Source of the DNA: Cavenderia fasciculata
Taxonomy: Eukaryota; Evosea; Eumycetozoa; Acytosteliales; Cavenderiaceae
DNA length: 64,000 nucleotides
Assembly (NCBI RefSeq): GCF_000203815.1
Contig: NW_004457734.1
Span: 193,233 to 257,232 of the forward strand
Reading direction: 5' to 3'
Shown here: positions 27,101 to 38,029 of the stretch, in pieces
Position numbering within the stretch: position 1 is the first letter of the stretch
Layout: each line of letters starts with the position of its first letter
Position numbers and translations under genes: made by a program
The notes under the pieces: model-generated
What the model saw: the letters and a program-made list of their open reading frames with translations, nothing else
The model's database searches: none
Told to the model about the DNA's origin: nothing

Positions 27101-28099
27101 CATCACCCAATTTATTAATGGTCCCAAATGTTTGAGAATATGTGAATATTTGTCTAGACAAACAAATAATTAATTAATAATCATATAATAATACTATGAG
27201 TTTTAAAAAACTTACACATCAGCATATAAATTCATAAGTGATTGAGGTATTGTTGTGAAATTATAATTAACCTATTTTTTAAAAGTGGAAGTGTCATGTT
27301 AATATAGTTATTATGATGTACATACAATGAAAATAAATGTGTTACACTTACAATTGAAAAACTTGATAGGTTTGGTTTGTTAATTGCAAATTCATCCGGT
27401 ATAGAACCAACAGTATACTTGTCATCAATTCTAAATTAAATAAATAAATATTACTACTATTATTACCCAAAATAATAATCATTCATTAAGGTCGCGTGAC
27501 TCTACTTACAACATTGTTTTTACAGAGTTTACATTACCAAACATTGAAAGAATATTGATTGATGAATTGGTGACATTACGATAGGAAGTCATAATAACAA
27601 AATCTGTCATCATTGGGAAATAAAACGATGTTAAGCTACTATTTAATGGACCACTTAAATGGAATGTATCCTTTTTTTGATAAAATGAACTAAAGAAAGA
27701 ACAAAGGAAAAACGAGAAAGGGTTAATAACAAATTATTGTACAACTTGTTATTTTTGATGATCCTCATCATTTAAATACCTACAAATAAGTTATATGAAG
27801 ATTGTTTGTACTACGATCACAATTCAATGTAATCAACGATGAATTATTAATAGTACACCAAGAACTTGAATTAGTTCTTGATACCTCTACAGGTGCTTGG
27901 TATTGATCTAAAAGCCATATGACCGATTGTTCTATACGATAAATAATCATTAGTAAGGTTATTATTATCATATTATTTATTTTATCTTACCTTCTTCAAC
28001 TTCAAATTCTAATAATTGAACGTCAGCAATAAAGTTGATTGCGATGACAATACTAAAGAGTATGGTGAGCAAAAATGAAAATGATGATAATGAAGTCAT
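24180..28099 (-). CDS. ComC-like surface protein (LRR, TIG, EGF, transmembrane)
   Basis: This is a many-exon gene; the start ATG at 28099 opens a signal peptide (MTSLSSFSFLLTILFSIVIA). From about 27970 to 26070 a series of short exons, split by introns inside repeats, encodes leucine-rich-repeat-like segments (NLSSF-, LTxLYL-, IPxNIPPN-type). The large last exon (25688 downward) holds a TIG/IPT beta-sandwich (GGNITIFGRFG) and a single EGF module CNCQNGASCVNQICYCKSGF. It continues with a long extracellular beta domain of the ComC kind, a transmembrane helix (IIVGCVVGGAAVVAIVIGTL) and a basic cytoplasmic tail of about 30 aa. ComC and related proteins of D. discoideum are developmentally used cell-surface proteins in cell-cell communication, and this role is inferred by family. 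The exact joins of the small LRR exons are uncertain. Two more family members lie at 52107-55880 and at the right edge. Confidence 0.8.
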
Positions 28100-28610
28100 C
28101 TTTGTGGGTGGGTAAAAGAAAACAAATTAATATCGAGAGGATCAAAGGCACTTGGTGATGCTGGTGTTTTTTATGCTAGCAAGTCTTGTTTTAATGGGGT
28201 TAATTTAGAAAAGAATGATGATCAAATATATAAATAACTTTCGCAACGAATGGTTGAGAAAGGATCTAGTATTTTTGTCGTACAATGATGGAAAGGCGAG
28301 TGGAGCAGTCATGGCACTCTTGTCGTTGGTTATCGAAAGATTTCGTGTACAACATCGGGGGTTTTTGTGTCCTTTGGGAAAAAAAACAAAAAAAAAGAGG
28401 GACAAGAATCAGAAAACAAATATTTTGCAACAGGAGAAGGATTAATTAGCTATTGTATTTCCATTTTATAGTATTAATAATATAACTATAACTTCCTTTA
28501 TTATTACACCCTCTTGCACATGATTAGGAGATTTATTAACAACAAGACAAAAGTAATTTTAATTTAATCAGAAAATATAGTAATTAGATTTTTATTCATA
28601 GTCCATTGTT
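28100..28610. other. Intergenic region upstream of the ComC-like gene
   Basis: The promoter of the ComC-like gene (-) lies here. A plus-strand open frame of 76 codons at 28215-28445 has a less A/T-biased first half (DGKASGAVMALLSLV) and then runs into A-rich low complexity. A second frame just upstream (about 28140-28227) is also open. Together they could be a decayed gene fragment, but no family could be assigned with confidence. Confidence 0.35.
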
Positions 28611-31215
28611 TTACTTCTTGATTTTCGAGGTATAAGTGGTTGAAGTTTGTTCACCTTCATCCTCTTCTGTAACCATGAAACTTTTGTCTTTTTCATCATC
28701 CAAGCAAGATGGGTTTCTCTTTTGGGGTTGTGGTGCTGTATTTATATTTGGTCGGTTTAGTTGAAGGAGTTGAGAAAAAATAGGACCAAAGAAACTTTTT
28801 GCTCAGATCCAACAATTATTGTGCTGTATGGAATAATATCGATTGAGTCTTGATGGAATCTTTTTGTTGTGCATACAAATAAAATGGGGATTGTGTCGCT
28901 GTGGATGAATGGCCATTCCTTAATAGCTTGTTTCGACTTGGTGATCGAATCTGTCACCTTATCCCATTCACTTTTGACAAGGGCGTTTGATACCTCACCA
29001 CTAGTATCGTTCGAGGAAAATTTTGATTGACCACAAATCAAAATGTATTCATCTTTAATCATTCCCACCGATTTAATGTAGTTAAACCAATCAAATTGAG
29101 CACCAGCATTAATATAGGTGGAAAAACAATTTCCTTTACAAATATCATTAAACTGGGCCATTGACTCTTTTGTTTGAGTGGTTGGGTATCTATAAGAGAG
29201 AGTCGATACGGAGGGACGGGAATCTGGTGGGGAGGGTTTTGAAATAGTGATTTTCTTTGATTTCAAATCTTGAGATGAAAATATGGAATCTGAACCAAAT
29301 AGTTGTTCAAGTGTAACTGTGGTTATTCCTAAATACAAGAACATTGCAATTCTTGCTTGCATAACAAAAGCACAATATCTTTCCCAGTGCTGCCAAAAAG
29401 CTTTGGTCTTGATTTCCTGCAAAAAATCTTGTAGGAAGAGGAAGCTGGGGTGGACAATGGTGAGGGCACTCCAGCTAATAAAAATGAGAGGAAATGACAA
29501 GGTTGTGGTGACTTCATTCAAATACACTTTTACGATAAATCCACTATGCTCCAATTCTTCAAAAGTGAGGTCCGTTCCATTAGGTTTTCTCTGGGTCCAA
29601 TTGTCGATAGAGAGTGTGGTGATGGAATAGGCCACGAGTGTCATAACCAACTCTCTATTTAAATTTGAAATAGGATATATTTGTGATACGAGATAATATT
29701 TGTTCAATCTTCAGGTTTGATATTGTTGTTGGTGTCAAATCCGAGTTGGATATTTCTTCAATTAAACTATCACAAGAAATATTCAATTGGTCTAGCCCAA
29801 CCTCCCATCAACATCTGTGCATAGATAATAAATGGATCCTGAAAGCTGATGATTTGTGGTTTGGATGACATTATTTTTGACACATCATCAGCTGAAAAGA
29901 GTGGTAATTTGAGTGAAATGCATCAGTGGGAAGATTCTTGGGAGATTGTTTCTTGAAGAGATGACAGTAATGTCCCACCAAATAGAGCAACCACAAAAAT
30001 GCCATCTGTTGATCTTGTTTGGGCTGCTCCTACTGCCATTACAATATCTCTGAGATGTTTTCTTCTGACCTTGATGTCTTTTGATGTCACAGAAGAATCT
30101 TGGAGTAACTTTTGAAATTCGTCTATGGCCAATAATATTGTCAGAGATTCCTTTTCTTCCACTTCTTTGATGAGAGCCAATACAAGAAGTAAAGGCAATT
30201 CTTTATCCCAAGTATCAAACCATTGTTGGATAAAAAGTACCAAAGGGTCTCTGATGCGGAAGTAGTTGTGAAGGATTCTTAATGAGAATCCTGATACAAT
30301 GTCTCTAAACTCTAATTTACTAAGGGGTTCCCCATTTCCATAAGTCAAATATAAGTAAACACTGTCTGCTGATGCCTCAGGCACACTTTTACTAATGATA
30401 CGAGGAAACTCTAAAAGAAATCGAGTTTTTCCTGTGCCTGGGGCTCCAGCCACTACCATAATTGGGTGTACTTTTTGATCATCCTCTTGATTTTTGTGAC
30501 TCTTCCATCTATCGCGAACTGTAGCCTTCAATAATTTAGAAGATTGTTTTCTGCCAACAAAAGGAAAATCCTTTCCAAAACCAGAAATAATTTTATCTTT
30601 TTCAAAAGCAACCTAAACAAAAAAAAAAAAAAAAAAAAAGTCAGCTTTTGTTGTTGAATTCTTTATAGTGGTTGAATTACCTTTGGTTGTATTTTATATT
30701 GTTTTATCCATTCCTTTAATGATAGAAGGTTCAAAGCTAAAAGATCTTGAAAAAAGAATTATTATTAATAAAAAATAAAAATAAATCAAAAAAAGGAGAG
30801 CGTTTTAACCACAAAAGAGAAAGAATTGGTTGAACAATGAAGAAATAAAAATGATTTGATAGATGGAGTAATAAGACTTACTTTGAGGTAATTCTACATG
30901 AGATGATTCTAATTTTAAAATTAGATCGAGTGTCGCACCATCATCAAAATTAGTCACAACTGACTTATCTTCCAAGAGAGATCCTTCGAAAGAGAGACCA
31001 AACGAATCTTGGGATCGACCTTTTAGATCACCAAACTTATTGAACTTGAGAAGGAAACTTTTTACATTGTCAACATATATTTTTGTATTTTCATTAAATT
31101 CAAACTGACTATTAGAGTCTTTGTATCTAATCCAAATTGTTTTGCTACCTATCAAATAGAAAAAGAAAATCAATAATCCGTTTTCATGATGAATGTTGTT
31201 TATATATGTACTCAT
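28611..31215 (-). pseudogene. Crinkler (CRN)-type protein gene, apparently broken
   Basis: The 5' half is a clean spliced gene: ATG at 31215-31213 with a 4-nt first exon (31215-31212), then 31148-30882, 30745-30681 and 30612 onward, all in phase. It encodes a ubiquitin-like CRN header (KTIWIRYKDS, then DGATLDLILKL), the linker FVGRK and a P-loop NTPase with Walker A VVAGAPGTGKTRFLLE and Walker B LLAIDEFQKLL. A TGA at 29925-29923 stops the frame inside the NTPase domain, although recognisable NTPase sequence (SADDVSKIM, MLMGGWARP) continues after it in the same frame. Further stops or frame changes follow near 29800-29710. The C-terminal part (29707-28757) resembles the restriction-endonuclease-like nuclease of CRN proteins, with FDWF and a GQSKFS (QxK) strand. 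A change of frame in an A run near 28797-28801 precedes an open tail ending at 28611. CRN proteins are effectors or selfish-element-derived proteins known from oomycetes, chytrids and some amoebae. It could instead make a truncated NTPase. Confidence 0.75.
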
Positions 31216-31544
31216 TTTAATTATATATAAAACAAGAAATGACTCTCTTTAATGATAAAGTAATAAATAATGTATAAGTTCTACTAGATGAATATTTAAA
31301 AAAAGTTGAGACAACTTGGTAATTTGAGCTTTTATTTTAAAATGAGGAAAAAAGTGTGTCAAATTTTTTGATTTTTTTTTGAAAGAATTTTTTGGAAAGA
31401 AATGTTTTTTTGAATTAATTATAAGGTCTTGGTATAATTTCTATATGATTTAACTTACAAGATATTTGCGCAATTAGAGTAAATAACTGCGACTTCCCAT
31501 ATTTATACAGGGTAACCCTATTAAAGAAAACTAGGATACATACC
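31216..31544. other. Fanzor 3' flank and CRN upstream region
   Basis: These 329 bp separate the Fanzor-like stop codon from the CRN start on the same strand. The half next to the CRN gene is oligo-A/T. The half next to Fanzor holds GGGTA/TACCC motifs, including the near-palindrome AGGGTAACCCT at 31509-31519, and the end of the hairpin at 31534-31591. No ORF is supported. In TnpB-like elements this position carries the guide-RNA scaffold and the element end. Confidence 0.4.
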
Positions 31545-31591
31545 CTACCTGCCAAGGTGTAAGACATCAGCGGGTAAGGAACGGTATATCC
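31534..31591 (-). ncRNA. Hairpin over the Fanzor stop codon, candidate guide-RNA scaffold
   Basis: Read on the minus strand, GGATA-TAC, then CCTTACC, a loop of about 24 nt, GGTAGG, and GTA-TG-TATCC fold into a stem of about 14 bp with small bulges. The Fanzor stop codon TAG (31547-31545) lies in the 3' arm. TnpB and Fanzor omega-RNAs are known to overlap or follow the 3' end of the nuclease ORF, so position and strand fit. The boundaries of any transcript and of the mobile element are not visible. Chance folding cannot be excluded. Confidence 0.35.
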
Positions 31592-31942
31592 AAGGGCGAT
31601 AACCTGCTTTGGTCTGGTGTAATATTCCCAAAAGGAGAATATTTTTTGCAGCACTCGTATCTCTGTTGAAGAACCTGTTGCAGACTGGACAAAAAAGCCA
31701 TTTCCATTGAGTTTGAAATGGCATATCCAATCCCGGGTACTTTGACTTCCAGAGAGCTTTTATTTGAGTGTAACAAAGTGACTTACCAAACTCATAGTCG
31801 TGGGTCGGAGCAGAGTTGTTTGTAAACTTGTTCCCATCCTCTTGACTATGGCCAATATTTTCTTGAATATTATTACTATTAGTTTTTTTTTGCTTTTCAA
31901 AATTAAACTTTATGATCAAGTTTATAATTTTGTCCTTGGTTA

Positions 31943-32037
<95 letters not shown>

Positions 32038-35000
32038 TTTTTTTTCTTTTTAATTATATTAGTAATTTTTTTTTTTTTTCTCTTTTTACCTGTTTTTTTT
32101 TGATTTTCCTTTGACTCTTCATCATCTTCTTCTTCTTCTTCATCATCTTCATCATCTTCATCTTCTTCATTTTCTTTATCATTGTAATCGATTTTGTTCT
32201 CATTACAAAAGACTATCAACTCTTTTTTAGTCTTTTGGTTTAGAGAGTAAAGTGACTCCAATGGCAAAGTATGAGAAGGTGAACCCTTTTCGAGGGTTAT
32301 GAATGTTTCCAGAGAACTATTGATATCTTTTGCCAAATCACCATTGGCGCACTGACAATCGTACTTTTTGCAAGCACATTTGCCACATTTTTCATCTTTT
32401 TTAAAGTTGCATTCCCAATGTACACCATTATCTGAAATAGGGGGGGTCGCAACAACAAGGGTCTTTTCAAGAGATTCAGGTAACTGTTTGTTTTCAATCT
32501 TTTGATGTTTAATTTTGTCTTTAAACATTTCGTTGTTGGTAAGATGAATGCTAGCGGCACATGCATTATGAATCTTGGAAAAAAAATATTATTAATGAAT
32601 GGTTTCATTTGTGAGTGATGAGAATAAACACATACTTTGGAGGTATTAAATTCATTTACCATAAGAGCCTTGTATCCCATATTCTTCCAAAGACGGTAAA
32701 AAGACTTTGGACCAAGACCAGTTGGTCCACCACCCCGAGAGGAACGGTAAAAATCAGAACCACCAATACCTATAGAGGATTAGAAAAAAAAAGATTAATA
32801 AAATAAATATATATAAATATGATAAATGACATACAAATAACAGTTTTGTTTTTGGGTATTGTTGTGGGTGGCACAAATCGCTTTGCATAAGCATAGCGGG
32901 CACGCTGATTGTCAATGTGTTTATTCTTGTCCATGGTCTGGAACGTATAGGAGGTGACCACCTGGACATAGAGACGACATTGATGTTGGCATGTAACCCT
33001 TTCATACTCGATTCGCTTCATTACCGATTCTAGACTGAACAAAGTTTCTAAAAGATAAAAAAAATAAAAAGTTTAGTTTAACAATAATACAATGATTTTA
33101 AAAAGTATTACACATACCAAAGGTGTTGTATTCTGGCAACCCTCTTTCAAATGATTTCAAGGGCATTTTGTACTTTTCTATCATCGCACAAAGACGGCTA
33201 GTCTTCATCAGGTTGTAGAGCGTTGCTACAGAAACCACTCTGGCGCGGTTCAGAGAGTCGACGATCGTGTTTTTTGACCTTCCAGGATCAATGCCAACAA
33301 AAAGATATTTGGAACTGATGGCTTGTCGAATTGATCTCCATTGATACCGACGTTTTTTACACATACCAGGATGGTAAAAATTTCTCTTGGCCCTTCTATT
33401 TTCATATAATGGTACTCCATCATCATCTTGAATATTTTTTATAAAGGATGAGTCAGGTACAGATGGGGCCGTAGGTGTTGATCCAGATGGGGCAGGTACA
33501 GATGAGTCAGGTACAGATGGGGCTGGTACAGATGAGTCAGGTACAGATGGGGCTGGTACAGATGGAGCCGTAGGTAGTTTTTCGGAGTATGATTTTAACA
33601 CTTTTACCAATATTTTTAATTTGGTGGTGAACCAATCGTCCTGTATAGAAATTTGATTGTCTCTAGCCCAAATTAAGAGTTCCAACTTGCTTTTGTTTGG
33701 GTCAAAAGATTTATCAGTTGATACTTCACACTCGCCGAGGGTTGCTTTCCATAAAGCCAATTTTATCGAATACGGATCTTCTTCTGCTTGAACAGTGATG
33801 TCGTAGGCCTTTGCTTGTTCCAATAGTGCTGCTTGATCAAATTTGGTAAACATGTTAAGTGATTTACCATTAACGAGACCCAATTTTTTTGTATTGTTCA
33901 GACCAGTCGAGGTTGATGTGAGAGGTATGCCAACAGATGATGAAGTTGTTGTGAGACCAGATGACGACGAGGAAGATGATGGCTCCGACGAGGAAGATAC
34001 AGCAGAGGTGGTTGATGCAAATGTTTTAATTTTATCAAACATTGACACTTTTGGTTTGAGCTCGTAAACTGAATGAGCAATCGTAATGTATGCAGCGATT
34101 AAATGAGTTGCCAACATTACTGATGGGTGATGAGCCATTGCGATGAGTCTTTTCCCTTTGACTTTAAATGTATCACATATGTTGTCATAGGAGTTTTGAC
34201 TATAATCAACAATTTCATAGTCTTTCTTATTCACCTCGTAAGCAGCTTTGGCAGCTTTACATGCAACATGACCACAAATGATGATGACTTTAGAAGTTGT
34301 TGATTCAAATTGCTTCTTTAGTTCTTCTGCCATTTCTTTTTCCTTTGGTTCGTCTTCAAAGCCACCTGCAGAAGAGTCGCGAACGCTGGTAAATGCGTCA
34401 CGAATACGAAACGACATCGAGGGATCGGATGTTGCATTGATTACATTGGCCAAGTTTCGCATGGTTGGGGCAATTCCTGAACGGTCAGAGTTGAGAGCAA
34501 TCGAAGTGGTGTTGAGTGGCTCGTGAAGAAATATTTCGACATGTGGTGAATCTGTCGAGATATATTCACGCAATATGCGATCTACTTGTGAGATGGCTGG
34601 CTTCACAGGTGGACAAGAGTCAGAGGAATGGACGAGTTTTTCCGATGCAGCTTTTTTGAGCGATGGGTCTACATTGTACAAGTTGGAAAAGTTACCACAC
34701 GTTTCTTTCCTTTTTTCATGTTCGGAAAGAATGGGTATCTGAATGTTACAAAGAGGCGTTGGGCATTGAATTGGCAAACATTCGCTATTGAGAGTGTGGG
34801 ACACAAGACAGTGGGCACAAGTGATTTTTCTAATCTCTTTGGTGACACTTGGTTTCAATCCAACTTGTTGTGCAATATAACAGGGAAAATGGGGGTGATT
34901 AGGTGACATCTTAGCCTTGTCTGTTTCCACTACAGTGCATTTCAGAGGATAAGAAATAATATCAGTGGAGGGAGTGGAATCCTCTGACATGGGTACATGT

Positions 35001-37404
35001 TCATTTGGTTCTTCGAGATTCTTTTGTTTTTTCCAAGGAATACATGGGGTTTCGAGATCAACCGATGGGCTGAAACCACGTTTCGACGTATTTTGAATAT
35101 CGATTAGCATTTTGTCAACAGCAACTATATAAAGAAAAATTGAATATTAGTAAACCAGAGAATAAATATATACTTTAATATTGTTAAATTACCTTTTTCT
35201 CGAAATGAAACAGGGCCGGGGGTGTTTTTCGTTATCATCATCACCCTCTGGTTGATTCTAATTGAAACGTTTTGAAGGTAAATGTAACCGATCTTATCCT
35301 TTACATAATCGTTAAAGTTGATATGGACAGTGGGGGGATTCTTCTTATCAAAAACTGGATCGGGTTTTGGCAGAGGAGAGACCAGGTAATCCACCAACAA
35401 GGATTTGTCGACATGACCAGATGTGTAGTATTGAAAAAGTCCAGACTGTGGCAAAGGTTTTGGCCTCCATATCGGTTGGTTTGTCAGTTTACTGATTGAA
35501 ATGTTTTTTGCTTCTAGCTGAACTTTCAATTCTTTTTTTAGTAATGGCAACGATGTTGAGTACCAACCGTCTTTGATTTCAATGTTGTTATCACGCAACC
35601 ATGTTAAAATCTCCATCTTGTTGGGTGACCGATTATAATCAAAATCTACAATATTCAATTCTGGACGATTTTTAAGCATATCTTTCCATAATACCAATTT
35701 AACCAATGCTATTTTATCTTCTTCTTCTTCCTTTTTTGGTGTATCGGTATCAAAGTTGATCCCTCGAGCTTTTAATTGTTGACAAAGGTCATCCCAAACC
35801 AATCCTTTGAAGTTGTGAAATGTATCAGATTTTTCACCCAATATTCTCACATTCGATTTTGACGACCCTCTTGACGATACAACAGGCGAGGGGGATGGTG
35901 GTGATACAACAGGCGATGGGGATGGTGGTGATAGATCAGGCGAGGGAGATTTTGATAAATCAATGAGATGATCGATTTCCTTGTCAAAAAATGAATATCT
36001 GCTTAATGGATAGCCACCACTCAACGGATGGCCAAGTACATTTTCCAGGTTGGGAAAGATGGTCTGGAGATATTTGTTAATCTTGTCCTTGGAAGTGAGC
36101 GTAATGGTTCTATCAATGCCAGAGTTTTTAAGGATGTTTACAAACAATTGTAACGAAAAAGGAATCAGAGTACTATTAAATCTAAAAGTTATATATATTA
36201 GTTTACAATACAAAAAAATATATATCTATTTTTTTTTTTAAAAAGTTTATAACATACCCATATTGAGGAACCAGGCATTTGATTCTTATTTCTTTGGTTC
36301 TTATCCTCTCGAAATCGGAGGTTTGAAGATTCTCCAATTTCTCCTTGTGATTGGATGCATTGGATTCTTTGGGGAATTCGTATCCAATAGTTTTCCAAAA
36401 ATCAATCAAAGATTCGAATTGTTTTGTTGTCAATTTTGACAAATCCACCTTTTCTTTGTCGAGACTATAGAGAATAAAAAAAAATGAATTAATTAGTGTG
36501 TGAAGTATAATGAATATATAGATAAAAAATTAATTACCAAATGACATTTTCGAGATTGAATAATTTCAATCGATTCAATTGATCTTTATCCAAGCTGGAC
36601 CAGCTGCTCTTTGGGGAGACAGAGCTATCGATTAATTCCTTCAAACGTTTGGACGTTTCAGATAACATCCTCTCATTGACTTGGGGTAAACCATCATTTG
36701 TTGGAATGATACCCGCATCCAAGCGCAATGCTGTCTCAGCCAATTCTTTAATGGTAATAATTTTACCATCAATGTTGATTTTGCTAAAATCGGCCATTTC
36801 ATTTTCAAGGTCATAATTCTTTTTTGACTTCTTTCCACGAGCCTGCTTCTTTTCCCTCTCTTGTTCCTTTTCTCTTTCTTCGAGGTTCTTTTTTCCTTTT
36901 GCAATACATCTCAAGTTGTGGTCTAATAGAATAAATAAAAGAAGAACAGAGGGTTAAAAAAAACTTTCTTTTTTAATAATAATTGATAGAGATCCTATCT
37001 TAGATATTTACCTTTGAGTTGTTGAGAGTCACAAATTAGTTTGATAGCCTCGATGGCCTCACCGATATCATTACCACCACCATTCAACTTGTCCAGTATT
37101 CCTTGCAAGAGTTCACATACTTCATATGAAAGGAGTAGATAGATTCTACGATCGTGTATATAATCTTTGAGACTGGTTAAATGGCGTTTGAACGTTTCCA
37201 CTGTTTCCGCCAAAAATTGAGTTTCAATGGAATTTGAAAACTCTGTCAAATATGAATGGCATGTTCCGATTGGAGCCAAATCTGAATCTTTGAGGGCGTT
37301 GCGGATCTTTTGATTTTCCGTCAATCTCTGGACATTTAGTTTAGAGAATGTTTTAGAAACCATTTCTAATATAGCTTTAGCCTTTTCCTCGTCTTTACTT
37401 GATA

Positions 37405-37451
<47 letters not shown>

Positions 37452-38029
37452 TAAAACAAGATATCTATGAGTATATCATTGTATAGTCACAACGTACATA
37501 TTTCTTTGGTAAAGAACTACTACTTCGTTCTTCCACTTGGGTTACTTTACATAACACGGCGTCAATTAATGCTTTTCCAATTGACAGTGGTCCACTCAAA
37601 CATTTATCTATGTCTTTCATCATTTCATCTTTTTCTATCTTGTTCAATCCAGTGGTATCATAGTACTTGGTGAGTGCATTTTTGAAGTCCTGCTTGTCTC
37701 CACTAAATACTAAAAATGGTAAATATAGAAAAAGAGAGAAAAAAATAAATTAATTAATATCCCTTTCAACCGTTGGGGTGATGTTGATACACATGCATAC
37801 CATTGGAGTTGCAAATGATTGTAGCGTGTGATAGTTGTGCCGTGATGCGACAGGTGGAGTAATACTGGCGGGTGTATTGGCCTAGATGTTTCATAAATGT
37901 ACTCTGGGTTTTATTCCATCTTTTTCCCATGACCGAATCGAGTGGGTTTTGTGTCGTCCGTGTTAGTGTATACGTTGGATATGGAAGAGGACCCTTTTCG
38001 AATGGATTGTCTTGCACTTTGGTGGCCAT
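31545..38029 (-). CDS. Fanzor-like (eukaryotic TnpB) RNA-guided nuclease, very long form
   Basis: Ten exons (38029-37801, 37709-37498, 37405-37012, 36922-36538, 36464-36258, 36181-35193, 35124-33118, 33047-32835, 32769-32636, 32573-31545) join in phase into about 1,932 aa. The C-terminal 530 residues carry the TnpB/Fanzor core. RuvC-I is FVGIDPGRSKN (residue ~1419), followed by GIGGSDF..GGGP and VNEFNTSK (~1584-1590), whose Glu is the likely rearranged RuvC-II acid of Fanzors. CPVCNRFFNRDTSAAKNI (~1885-1902) gives half of a zinc ribbon plus the RuvC-III Asp. An acidic/basic stretch and about 30 Asn separate the two zinc halves. The N-terminal ~1,400 aa contain charged helices (with an RGKKSKK-type nuclear signal), SAP-like modules (~600-690 and ~1235-1315), a Cys-rich patch (~900-945) and a glycosylase-like segment (~1000-1145). 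Fanzors are programmable DNA endonucleases carried by eukaryotic mobile elements. The start at 38029 is the first ATG of the open frame. All three catalytic acids appear present. Confidence 0.82.
31946..32036. repeat. (TTA)n microsatellite coding poly-Asn
   Basis: This is an almost perfect trinucleotide array of about 90 bp. On the minus strand it reads as AAT codons and gives about 30 consecutive Asn in the Fanzor-like protein, between the two parts of its zinc ribbon. Such tracts are common in dictyostelid coding DNA. Confidence 0.9.
33447..33572. repeat. 30-bp minisatellite coding a Pro/Ser-rich linker
   Basis: Two perfect 30-bp copies (33501-33530 and 33531-33560, unit GATGAGTCAGGTACAGATGG plus ten bases) are flanked by degenerate copies. 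On the minus strand they encode the repeat VPAPSVPDSS, a flexible linker just before the RuvC core of the Fanzor-like protein. It has the character of replication-slippage expansion. Confidence 0.85.
35876..35929. repeat. 27-bp tandem duplication in Fanzor exon 6
   Basis: Two 27-bp units that differ at one base are followed by a partial third copy to about 35950. They encode repeated SPPSPSPVV segments of a Pro/Ser linker upstream of the first SAP-like module. Confidence 0.85.
37408..37446. repeat. Oligo-A tract of about 39 A in a Fanzor intron
   Basis: On the minus strand this is a T run immediately upstream of the acceptor of exon 3, where it extends the pyrimidine tract. Length is likely to vary between isolates or to be an assembly estimate. 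Confidence 0.85.

Noticed and set aside
28140-28445. Possible remnant of a tRNA-thiolation (CTU2-like) or other gene
   Set aside because: Single words such as DGKAS look suggestive, but residue order did not hold up over a longer stretch against any family I considered. It is kept only as an unassigned open frame.
31800-32114. Plus-strand poly-Ile/Leu/Phe open frames
   Set aside because: They are the antisense reading of the AAT repeat and flanking coding DNA of the Fanzor exon, with no independent support.
33447-33572. Short tandem units considered as a CRISPR-like array
   Set aside because: The units are contiguous, without spacers, and keep the reading frame of a Pro/Ser linker; this is a coding minisatellite.
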